This document shows positions 25,311 through 32,131 of a DNA stretch of 64,000 bases, in pieces. The notes beneath the pieces are model-generated. The model saw nothing but the letters and a program-made list of their open reading frames with translations, had not been told where the DNA came from and made no database searches. Position 1 is the first letter of the stretch. Each line of letters opens with the position of its first letter. This DNA is from Bradyrhizobium algeriense (lineage in GTDB: Bacteria > Pseudomonadota > Alphaproteobacteria > Rhizobiales > Xanthobacteraceae). The DNA lies in NCBI RefSeq assembly GCF_036924595.1, contig NZ_JAZHRV010000001.1, positions 2,666,001-2,730,000 on the forward strand. Reading direction: 5' to 3'. A program made the position numbers and the translations under genes.

Positions 25311-25630
25311 TGGTCCATCCGTTTGAGCAGATCTTCGAGATCGTCGAATTTCCTCTGCCAGAACCCCGCCATCTCGCTCGTCCAGTCGATCAGCGGGGCC
25401 AGGGCGCCGAGATGCGCGCTGTAGTGCGTCTGCCGACCTTGATGGCGGTCGCGCACCAGCCCGGCCTGCTTGAGAACGCCGAGATGTTTCGAGACCGCCG
25501 GTTGCGAGATCCCGGCCCGCGCCGTCAGGGCTCCCACCGTCTGCTCTCCTTCGCGGCACAGCCGCTCGAAGATCGCCCGACGGGAAGGATCGGCTAGAGT
25601 TCGGAAGAGCACGTCGTGGGCGTTCAGCAT
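25307..25630 (-). CDS. ArsR-family winged-helix repressor, 107 aa
   Basis: It starts with the classic DVLFRTLADPSRRAIFERLC helix. The recognition helix is in AGISQPAVSKHLGVLKQAGLV and the wing in RDRHQGRQTHYSA. There is no metal-binding CVC motif. The last residues, EMAGFWQRKFDDLEDLLKRM, form the dimer helix typical of SRPBCC-linked ArsR proteins. It heads a minus-strand series of SRPBCC, membrane protein, DUF1801, hypothetical and DUF1801 genes. Inverted repeats with AT-rich centres lie just upstream and are its probable operator. Confidence 0.92.
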   Translation of the reverse strand: MLNAHDVLFRTLADPSRRAIFERLCREGEQTVGALTARAGISQPAVSKHLGVLKQAGLVRDRHQGRQTHYSAHLGALAPLIDWTSEMAGFWQRKFDDLEDLLKRMDQ

Positions 25631-25639
25631 CTGGGATCG

Positions 25640-25655
25640 ATAACCTATGGGTTAT
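25640..25655 (-). promoter_or_regulatory. Inverted repeat ATAACC-N4-GGTTAT upstream of the ArsR gene
   Basis: The two 6-bp arms are exact complements and lie ten bases before the start at 25630. Further up, ATGCATAACC at 25662-25671 repeats the half site, and its reverse GGTTATGCAT appears at 25763-25772. A candidate minus-strand -35 (TTGACC) lies at about 25688-25693. This fits an operator that overlaps the transcription start. Confidence 0.5.
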
Positions 25656-25864
25656 TGATTGATGCATAACCGCGGAGATATGGGCTGGTCAAGTGGGAAT
25701 TCGAAGCGCAACGGCAGGCCTCATTAAGGGAACCGCTGGCTCCTGAGCTTAATATATCCCGTTGGTTATGCATTTCCGGATGCCATCCGCGCAGCAGAGC
25801 CTGGTCGTTGGCTCGTTGTCGAAGACGGGCCGCATGACCATGTACGGACAGGGAGGTGAGGCTC

Positions 25865-26512
25865 ATGGAAGATGCCGGCCGTCAGGCTCATTGGGAAAAC
25901 GTCTACACGACGAAGCGCGAGAACGAGGTCAGCTGGTTTCAGCAAAGCCCGGCGCCTTCGCTCGACTTGATCGTGCAGGCAGGCGCTGTCAGCAATTCGG
26001 CCATCATCGACATTGGCGGCGGCGCTTCGCGGCTGGTCGACAATCTCATCGAGCAGGGGTTTGAGGATGTCACCGTGCTCGATCTGTCAGGCGCGGCGCT
26101 GGCTGCCGCCAAAAGCCGCCTTGAGAGCCGCCTTGAGAGCCGCCTTGGCGCTAGTGCCAATCGGGTTCGCTGGATCGTCGCGGACGCGACAACCTGGGAG
26201 CCGGCCAGGCCCTACGATATCTGGCACGACCGGGCGGCGTTTCACTTTCTCACCGACGCGAGCGATCGCGCCGCCTACATCGCCCGCCTCGAACGTGGCC
26301 TGAAAGTCGGTGGGCACGCCATCATTGCCACCTTCGCGCTCGACGGCCCCGAAAAATGCAGCGGCTTGCCGGTCGCCCGCTATGACAGCGCAAGTCTCGG
26401 GCAGACGCTCGGCAGCATGTTCAAGCTGGTGCATACGCAGCGCCACGAACACGTGACCCCGTGGGACTCCCGGCAGATCTTCCAGTTCAGCGTATTCAGG
26501 CGCGAGGACTAA
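25865..26512 (+). CDS. Class I SAM-dependent methyltransferase, 215 aa
   Basis: The SAM-binding motif I is IIDIGGGASRLVD at about residues 47-59, followed by VTVLDLSGAAL as motif II. The acidic end of the site is VADATTW. It begins with HWENVYTTKRENEVSWFQ, a pattern of small methyltransferases related to thiopurine or chlorinated-compound methylases. The substrate is unknown. A 12-base tandem triplication in the gene encodes LESRLESRL around residue 84. The start at 25865 is chosen for the GGGAGGTGAGG site. It lies divergent from the ArsR series and may share the control region. Confidence 0.85.
   Translation: MEDAGRQAHWENVYTTKRENEVSWFQQSPAPSLDLIVQAGAVSNSAIIDIGGGASRLVDNLIEQGFEDVTVLDLSGAALAAAKSRLESRLESRLGASANRVRWIVADATTWEPARPYDIWHDRAAFHFLTDASDRAAYIARLERGLKVGGHAIIATFALDGPEKCSGLPVARYDSASLGQTLGSMFKLVHTQRHEHVTPWDSRQIFQFSVFRRED
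26114..26149 (+). repeat. Three tandem 12-bp units inside the methyltransferase gene
   Basis: AGCCGCCTTGAG occurs twice in a row, followed by a third copy that differs in its last two bases. It encodes repeated Ser-Arg-Leu-Glu in a surface helix after motif II. Confidence 0.8.
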
Positions 26513-26615
26513 CTCGCGCCCGCCGCGCGCGCCAGAACTGATCGACATTCTATATTCATTGTGAATGCGTGAGCGGTGGAGCAGCCGTCCGCTGACACGG
26601 CCCCTCCTGTGTTGA

Positions 26616-26646
26616 AAATCGCAATCGCGGACTAATATTGTCTTAT
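26616..26646 (+). promoter_or_regulatory. Candidate regulator site upstream of the AraC gene
   Basis: AAATCGCAAT at 26616-26625 and ATATTGTCTTAT at 26635-26646 both recur upstream of the O-methyltransferase gene, at 27542-27563, with the 9-base gap removed. Shared elements before a regulator and its neighbour suggest binding by that AraC protein. Confidence 0.45.
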
Positions 26647-26681
26647 CTAGTCAATCGCATTCGGATAGATTGACGCTCGCC

Positions 26682-27497
26682 ATGCCCTTCTACCGACCCA
26701 ACGAAGACGATCTTCGGCCTGATGATGATTTCGATCCCGCGGACGTGCCCCGCGCCATCGCCGCCGTCGGAATCGACATGTTCACCAAGGGCGTGGAGAT
26801 ACCTATTCACGAGCATCGGAAGGCCCAGCTTATCCTGACCTTGCGTGGCGTCGTCAGGTGCGAAGCCGACCAAAGCGTCTGGATTGTGCCGCCGCGCTGT
26901 GCGGTGTGGATTCCCGGCAATCTTCCCCACAGCGTGACCGCCGCCGGAAATGTCGAGGTCTATCTCCTGTTCGTCGAACCGGATGCGGCGCCGGCGCTGC
27001 CCAGTCAATGCTGCACACTGTCGATCTCGCCGTTGCTGGAGCGTTTGCTGCTGCACGTCGCCCAGATGCCGGTCCTGTACGATGTCGATGGCGCCGACGG
27101 CCGGGTCGCCACGGTGCTGCTCGACCAACTGTCTCTGGCGCCCGTCGAGAAGCTGAACTTCCCGATGCCGGTCGACGCCAAGCTGCGCAAGATCGCCATC
27201 GCGATGATGGCCGATCCCGCCGACCGCGCGACGATAGACGAGTGGGGCCGGCGCATGGCCGTTGCCCCGCGGACCTTGACCCGCGCCCTGAAACGCGAGA
27301 CCGGCATGAGCTTCGGCCGCTGGCGCCAGCAGCTCCATATCCTCATAGCGTTGCAGCGTCTCGCGCAAGGAGCGTCAGTCCAGACGGTGGCGCTCGATCT
27401 CGGCTATGAGGGCGCGAGCGCCTTCGTCACCATGTTCCGTAAGGCGCTGGGCAAGCCCCCCGCCCGGTATCTGGCGGAACGTCGCATCGCCGCGTGA
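26682..27497 (+). CDS. AraC-family transcriptional regulator with cupin N-terminus
   Basis: Residues ~20-110 form the sugar-sensor-like cupin part, with VEIPIHEHRKAQLILTLRG and VPPRCAVWIPGNLPHSV. Residues ~175-271 form the double helix-turn-helix, with TLTRALKRETGMSFGRWRQQ and VALDLGYEGASAFVTMFRKALGKPPARYL. At 271 residues it is of the standard kind. ATG at 26682 is chosen; an upstream TTG would add four residues. It precedes the O-methyltransferase gene in the same direction; the shared motifs upstream of both suggest it activates that gene and itself. Confidence 0.92.
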   Translation: MPFYRPNEDDLRPDDDFDPADVPRAIAAVGIDMFTKGVEIPIHEHRKAQLILTLRGVVRCEADQSVWIVPPRCAVWIPGNLPHSVTAAGNVEVYLLFVEPDAAPALPSQCCTLSISPLLERLLLHVAQMPVLYDVDGADGRVATVLLDQLSLAPVEKLNFPMPVDAKLRKIAIAMMADPADRATIDEWGRRMAVAPRTLTRALKRETGMSFGRWRQQLHILIALQRLAQGASVQTVALDLGYEGASAFVTMFRKALGKPPARYLAERRIAA

Positions 27498-27541
27498 CCT
27501 CCGTCCGTCTTCGGACATGCTCCTTCGCGGATGCTGACCAG

Positions 27542-27563
27542 AAATCGCAATATATTGTCGTAT
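27542..27563 (+). promoter_or_regulatory. Second copy of the AraC-linked site, before the O-methyltransferase gene
   Basis: AAATCGCAAT and ATATTGTCGTAT are adjacent here and match the two elements at 26616-26646. The site lies about 85 bases before the start at 27646, a usual distance for an AraC activator. Confidence 0.45.
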
Positions 27564-27645
27564 TTGCGGAATGTGGTCAGGCGGCCGATCTCGTATTTCT
27601 GGCTCTGACGCTTACGCACTGGCGCGTCCCAAGGAGCCGGAAAAC

Positions 27646-28338
27646 ATGGATTCAGTCAGCAGCGGTCTCGTCGCGGACGTTCTCCAACGCCTTCATCAGG
27701 AAGCGGATGCGGCCGATGCACCGCTGATGCAGGCCTACGCGAGCGAGATAACCAATGTCGAGCAGGCGATGAAACAAGTTGTCGAGGCCGAGAACAAGGA
27801 TTTGACGGGACTGTATCACGGTTACGCCGATAATTTCCTGAGCGTCTCCCCGGAGTTTGGGCGCTTTCTCTACATGTGCGCCCGTAGCTGCAAGGCTAAG
27901 CGCATCGTCGAGTTCGGCTCTTCGATGGGGATTTCCGCCATCTATATGGCGGCGGCGCTGCGTGACATGGGCGGCGGCGTCCTGATCGGCACCGAGATTG
28001 AATCCAGCAAGGCCGAGCGGGCGCAGGCGAACCTCAGGGCCGCCGGGCTGGCCGATCTTGTCGAGTTTCGGATCGGCGATGCGCGGGAAACCCTCAAAGC
28101 CGGCGTCGGCGGCGACATCGACATGGCGATGCTCGATGGAGCCTTCACCCTCTATCTTCCCATCCTCACGCTGCTGGAGCCCCATCTGAAGCCCGGCGCG
28201 ATAATCATCGGCGAGAATGCGTTCACGGAGGCGGGCGGCTACATCGAGTATGTCCGCGATCCGCAGAACGGTTATCTCTCACTGCCGCTGTCGTTCGATC
28301 CGGGGCGCGGCAACGAATTCACGGTCAAGACGAGGTGA
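27646..28338 (+). CDS. O-methyltransferase-like SAM-dependent enzyme, 230 aa
   Basis: This is a class I methyltransferase of the YrrM/caffeoyl-CoA O-methyltransferase group. The SAM pocket is seen in RIVEFGSSMGISAIYMAAAL (residues ~85-104), GGVLIGTEIESSKA and EFRIGDARETL. The catalytic metal-site aspartate region is DIDMAMLDGAFTLYLPIL. ATG at 27646 follows AAGGAG at nine bases. It stands downstream of the AraC regulator, which probably controls it, and upstream of the flavoprotein gene. The substrate cannot be read from the sequence. Confidence 0.88.
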   Translation: MDSVSSGLVADVLQRLHQEADAADAPLMQAYASEITNVEQAMKQVVEAENKDLTGLYHGYADNFLSVSPEFGRFLYMCARSCKAKRIVEFGSSMGISAIYMAAALRDMGGGVLIGTEIESSKAERAQANLRAAGLADLVEFRIGDARETLKAGVGGDIDMAMLDGAFTLYLPILTLLEPHLKPGAIIIGENAFTEAGGYIEYVRDPQNGYLSLPLSFDPGRGNEFTVKTR

Positions 28339-28386
28339 TCCGCATGGGCCACGACGTCGAAATGTCAGTGAGGAGCGAGCGAACCT

Positions 28387-29160
28387 TTGACCCAACGCGC
28401 CGACGAACCGCAAAATTCTGCGCCGCTGCTCACTCCGCCGGGTCGAGTCACACGGACGTTGCTGCGATGGTTCATGCGTCCCGCGCGCGTCGCGGCAGTC
28501 GAGACGCTCTCGCCCCGCTTCCGGCTGGCCGACCTGGAAGGCGAAGCGCTCAGGAACGTCGCCTGGACGGCTGGCCAAAAGGTCCAGGTTTCGATCGGCT
28601 CGGGCCTTAGCGCGCGGACCTATACACCGATATCGTGGGACGCCGAAAGCGGCAGGACACGAATGCTCACCTTCGCGCATGGCGACGGTCCCGGCAGCCG
28701 ATGGGCAAGCGGCCTGCGCGAAGGCGACACTTGCCAGTTCTTCGGTCCGCGCCGCTCGCTCGATCTATCCGGCCTTGAATCGCCGGTGGTTCTGTTCGGC
28801 GATGAAACCTCGTTCGGCCTGGCGGCGGCACTCCGCGATAGTCCGCAGGGTGCAAGCGCAACCCATGTGTTCGAGGTCTCCCATGTGTTCGAGGTCTCGG
28901 ATGTCGTGGAGTCGCGGCCGGTGCTGGAGGCGATCGGCCTCGGCCAAGCGATCTTGATCGAGCGCCTCGCCGACGACGCCCATCTCGCCGCAGCCGAAGC
29001 CAAGGTGTTGCGCCTTGCCGCTAGCGGCGCGCATTTCGTTCTTACGGGCAAGGCATCGTCGATCCAGCGCGTAAGCCGGGCCCTGAAAGCAGTCGGCGTC
29101 GTATCATCGCGGGTGAAGACCAAGGCCTATTGGGCGCAGGGCAAGATCGGGTTGGACTAG
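28387..29160 (+). CDS. Siderophore-interacting-type FAD-binding protein, 257 aa
   Basis: It resembles the ViuB/SIP family, flavin-dependent ferric-siderophore reductases. The FAD-binding motif is RTYTPISWD (family R-x-Y-T), followed by FAHGDGPGSRWASGL and the nucleotide-binding VVLFGDETSFGLAAAL. The C-terminal LTGKASSIQRVSRALK lines up with the family end. TTG at 28387 is the only in-frame start near the GAGGAG site. An 18-base tandem duplication at 28864-28899 repeats HVFEVS. It may accept electrons from NAD(P)H, but the iron chelate is unknown, and no siderophore genes are nearby. Confidence 0.78.
   Translation: MTQRADEPQNSAPLLTPPGRVTRTLLRWFMRPARVAAVETLSPRFRLADLEGEALRNVAWTAGQKVQVSIGSGLSARTYTPISWDAESGRTRMLTFAHGDGPGSRWASGLREGDTCQFFGPRRSLDLSGLESPVVLFGDETSFGLAAALRDSPQGASATHVFEVSHVFEVSDVVESRPVLEAIGLGQAILIERLADDAHLAAAEAKVLRLAASGAHFVLTGKASSIQRVSRALKAVGVVSSRVKTKAYWAQGKIGLD
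28864..28899 (+). repeat. 18-bp in-frame tandem duplication
   Basis: CATGTGTTCGAGGTCTCC is followed at once by a near-identical copy, which duplicates six residues (HVFEVS) in a surface strand of the flavoprotein. Confidence 0.8.
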
Positions 29161-29234
29161 GTTTGATGACATTCAACGCAGCCAGATCATCGCAACGGCG
29201 AGGTTTGAGAATCCTGAATGTCGATCCAACCTAG

Positions 29235-29639
29235 CTAGTGCGCCATGCCGCGTGCCAATTCCTGGCAGGCCTCCATGCAGCGGCGGCAGCTTTCCGCGCA
29301 GATGCGGCAATGCTCATGCATGGAAGCGTGCTTCTGGCACTCCTCCGCGCAAAGCCGGCAGGCGGCGGCGCAGACGCTGAGCATGCGGCGCATCACTTCG
29401 TCATCGGAACCTGTCCTGCGGGTCATGATGCGGCCGGTGATGTTGCAGATGTCGGCGCAATCCAGATCCAGGCAGATGCACTGGGTCAGCTCCTGCACCA
29501 TGCGCTCTGACAGGCAGGCGTCGCCACAGGAGGTGCAGGTCTGGGCGCAGGAATAACATTCCTCGATGCAGCGGATCAGAGTGTCGTTGATCTGGCCCTG
29601 GACGGCCGGGTGGGTGCCGATCATTTCGCGGGCGTGCAT
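29235..29639 (-). CDS. Cys-rich four-helix-bundle copper-binding protein, 134 aa
   Basis: It has 19 cysteines in regular i, i+3 or i+4 steps (for example IRCIEECYSCAQTC and CRLCAEEC), the pattern of DUF326 / copper storage (Csp-like) proteins, where thiols point into a helical bundle and hold many Cu(I) ions. There is no signal peptide, so it is cytoplasmic like Csp3. ATG at 29639 is chosen because AGGAG lies six bases before it. It is divergent from the CusBA operon. The family role fits copper sequestration; the number of ions bound cannot be read here. Confidence 0.9.
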   Translation of the reverse strand: MHAREMIGTHPAVQGQINDTLIRCIEECYSCAQTCTSCGDACLSERMVQELTQCICLDLDCADICNITGRIMTRRTGSDDEVMRRMLSVCAAACRLCAEECQKHASMHEHCRICAESCRRCMEACQELARGMAH

Positions 29640-29869
29640 GGTGGTGCTCCTGGCTGGAGGGCAGACCGCCACCGGGCGGCTGTTACCTTAAGTCGCGGCC
29701 CAGAAAAATGTTCTGGCTCTCCGGCAATACGAACCTGGCCCTGCCGGGTGCGGATGGATTTGATTCGTCGCAATGCGATCATTCTCGACCGGGATATGTT
29801 AACGAAACCCGCGATTTCGTGATGGAACTTTGCTTCCCATCATGGGTCGGGTTGTGCGAAACTGGCCCC

Positions 29870-30244
29870 GTGAAACGCTCGATCCACCTTTGCCGGCTGC
29901 TGGCGGTCCTTGTGATCGTCGGCCTCGTCATCGCCCCGCTCACGGCGCGGGCGAATGCGGGCGCGACGGCATCGATGGCGATGACGTCGATGTCCGATGA
30001 CATGACCGCCATATCCGACGATATGCCGTGCTGCCCGGACAAATCGTCGCCTGTGGATTGCGACCAGTGCCCGTTGATGGCGCTCTGCGTGTCGACGACG
30101 TTGCAGGCGCCGCTGCCGGCTGGTGTCGCTGAAATCCAGCCCGTTACGCTTCGGATGCTGCTTCCCGGCAGCGATCCCGACGTGGAAAGCATTGGATACT
30201 CACCCCCTCCAAAACCTCCCCGGTCCCTGGTCCTTTCGGCGTAG
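29870..30244 (+). CDS. DUF2946-like exported protein, first gene of the copper operon
   Basis: The start is uncertain. GTG at 29870 gives a good signal sequence (VKRSIHLCRLLAVLVIVGLVIAPLTARA); ATG at 29822 would add 16 residues. The mature part is rich in Met and Ser/Asp, followed by CCPDKSSPVDCDQCPLMALC, a cluster of five cysteines typical of DUF2946, and a Pro-rich C-terminus. These small proteins sit in copper operons and may handle Cu(I) through thiols and Met residues; that role is inferred. It lies upstream of the FixH-like and CusBA genes in the same direction. Confidence 0.75.
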   Translation: MKRSIHLCRLLAVLVIVGLVIAPLTARANAGATASMAMTSMSDDMTAISDDMPCCPDKSSPVDCDQCPLMALCVSTTLQAPLPAGVAEIQPVTLRMLLPGSDPDVESIGYSPPPKPPRSLVLSA

Positions 30245-30326
30245 CTCGCCGGAGTACGCGGCGCTCTTGCGGCGTCCGCGCCCATGCCGCCATCGCGGCT
30301 GACCACGAGACCTGAGGATTATCACT

Positions 30327-30734
30327 ATGAAGGCCAATCAGTTTTCGCGCACCCTTTGGGTTGCGCTGACCGGCGCTGTCATGACCTGCGCCGCCTCCGT
30401 CGCGCTTGCCGACATCAAGAACTACGAGTTCAGGCTTGTCGAACCGACCGTGAAGGCCGGCCCCGACAAGACCATCACCGTGAAGCTCTCCGACAACGCG
30501 ACGGGCAAGCCTGTTCCGGACGCGGTCATCTTCGCCACGCGCCTCGACATGGCTCCGGATGCCATGCAGGAGATGGTCACCAAGGTCACCCCGCTCCCGG
30601 GATCGGAGCCGGGCACCTACCGATTCAAGGCCACCTTTGGCATGGCTGGCCGGTGGCAATTGTCGCTCGGCGCGAAGGTGCAGGGTGAAACCGGCACGGT
30701 CGAAAACAAACTCGTCATCCAGGCCGACCAATGA
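30327..30734 (+). CDS. FixH/YtkA-like periplasmic protein, 135 aa
   Basis: A signal peptide is clear (LWVALTGAVMTCAASVALA). The mature part is a single immunoglobulin-like beta domain, with YEFRLVEPTVKAGPDKTITVKL, MAPDAMQEMV and a GTYRFKATFGMAGRWQLSL stretch, matching the FixH/YtkA group. The Met-rich loop DMAPDAMQEM is a likely copper-binding place. Its ATGA overlap with the following cusB gene points to coupled translation. It probably delivers or binds copper for the efflux pump in the periplasm, in place of CusF, which is absent. Confidence 0.82.
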   Translation: MKANQFSRTLWVALTGAVMTCAASVALADIKNYEFRLVEPTVKAGPDKTITVKLSDNATGKPVPDAVIFATRLDMAPDAMQEMVTKVTPLPGSEPGTYRFKATFGMAGRWQLSLGAKVQGETGTVENKLVIQADQ

Positions 30735-32131
30735 AACGGTCGATCCTGCTAGTCGTGGCAGCCGCTGCCATTGGGGCTGCGACGGTGGCCGTCATCATCT
30801 CGCGTCCGTTCGTCTTGTCGAGTGGAGATACCAAGCACGCCCATGTCATCGCGCAAGCCGAACCGGCTTCCGCTGCGATCTACTACCAGGATCCGGACGG
30901 CAAGCCCCTCTATTCGCTGACGCCGAAAAAGACACCTGACGGCCGTGACTACCGCGCCGTCCCCGCGGGCGCCGACATCAGTTTCGACGATCCGGCGGAA
31001 GTGGCGGCTGCGCCGCCTGCCGACCGCAAGATCAAATACTACCGCAACCCGATGGGCCTGCCGGATGTTTCGCCGACGCCGAAGAAGGACTCGATGGGGA
31101 TGGATTACATCCCCGTCTACGAGGGCGACGACAGCGACGACGGATCGGTCAAGGTCTCGCCCGGAAAGATCCAGCGCACCGGCGTCAAATCCGAGCCGGC
31201 CGCCCTCCGACCGATCCGGACGGTGGTGCGCGCACCAGGCACGATTCAGCTAGACGAGCGCCGAGTCTCAGTCATCGCGATGCGCGCGGAAACCTACCTG
31301 CAATCGGTCGCCGACGTCACGACCGGCACCTTCGTCAAGAAGGGACAGGCTTTGATGCAGGTCTACAGTCCTGCAGTTTCCAGTGCGGCCGCCGAGTATG
31401 TGACGACAATAACGTCCAGGACTACCGCGGGCGAGCCCTCCTACGGACGCGGCTCGCGGCAGCGGTTGATGAACCTCGACGTGCCCGACGCGGTGATCAC
31501 CGCGATCGAACGGACGCGGGTCGTTCCCGTGACCGTCGAGTGGTCGGCCCCGCGCGATGGCATCGTACTGGAACGCAACGCGGTCCAGGGCATGAGAGCT
31601 CAACCGGGCGACGTGCTCTTCCGCGTCGCCGACACCTCGGTTGTCTGGGCATTGATCGACGTGGCCGAGCGCGACCTCGGCTCGCTTGCGGTCGGACAGC
31701 CCGTAACCGTCCGGGCGCGCAGCTTCCCGGCGCGGGACTTCTCCGGAAAAATCGCGGTCGTCTACCCCCAGGTCAACCGCGAGACACGGACAGCCCGCGT
31801 TCGGATCGAACTCGACAATTCAGATCTGGCGTTACTGCCGGACATGTACGTCGATGCCGACATCGAGATTGGCGGCTCGGAGCCCGTTCTGGCGGTTCCC
31901 GACAGTTCGGTGCTCGATACGGGCTCTCGGCAGGTCGTTCTGGTCGATAAGGGCGAGGGCCGGTTCGAACCCCGTGACGTCAAGATCGGCCGCCGGGGCG
32001 GCGGACTAATCGAAATCCGCAGCGGGGTGAAGGACGGAGAGCCCGTCGTCGTTGCCGCCAATTTTCTGATTGATGCGGAGAGTAACCTGAAGGCGGCTCT
32101 CAAGGGCTTTGCCGAGGGAGCGCAGCAATGA
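30731..32131 (+). CDS. cusB: CusB-type periplasmic adaptor of a heavy-metal RND efflux pump
   Basis: It is a membrane fusion protein linking the inner-membrane pump to an outer-membrane channel. The N-terminal hydrophobic anchor (residues 1-30) is followed by two short metal-binding repeats, YYQDPDGKPLYSLTPKK and YYRNPMGLPDVSPTPKKDSMGMDYIPVYEG. Lipoyl, hairpin and beta-barrel domains follow, with VRAPGTIQLDERRVSVI and RVADTSVVWALIDV. At 466 residues it fits CusB-like members. Its ATG overlaps the previous stop and its own stop overlaps the cusA start, both as ATGA. No outer-membrane CusC-like gene is present in the island. Confidence 0.93.
   Translation: MKRSILLVVAAAAIGAATVAVIISRPFVLSSGDTKHAHVIAQAEPASAAIYYQDPDGKPLYSLTPKKTPDGRDYRAVPAGADISFDDPAEVAAAPPADRKIKYYRNPMGLPDVSPTPKKDSMGMDYIPVYEGDDSDDGSVKVSPGKIQRTGVKSEPAALRPIRTVVRAPGTIQLDERRVSVIAMRAETYLQSVADVTTGTFVKKGQALMQVYSPAVSSAAAEYVTTITSRTTAGEPSYGRGSRQRLMNLDVPDAVITAIERTRVVPVTVEWSAPRDGIVLERNAVQGMRAQPGDVLFRVADTSVVWALIDVAERDLGSLAVGQPVTVRARSFPARDFSGKIAVVYPQVNRETRTARVRIELDNSDLALLPDMYVDADIEIGGSEPVLAVPDSSVLDTGSRQVVLVDKGEGRFEPRDVKIGRRGGGLIEIRSGVKDGEPVVVAANFLIDAESNLKAALKGFAEGAQQ

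Noticed and set aside
29640..29700. GGTAAC on the minus strand before the Cys-rich copper protein gene
   Set aside because: There is no CGAA at the right spacing; it cannot be counted as a SigF-like promoter.
31966..31985. A GGTTCGAACCCC stretch like a tRNA T loop
   Set aside because: It lies inside the cusB coding frame, with no acceptor or anticodon stem around it.
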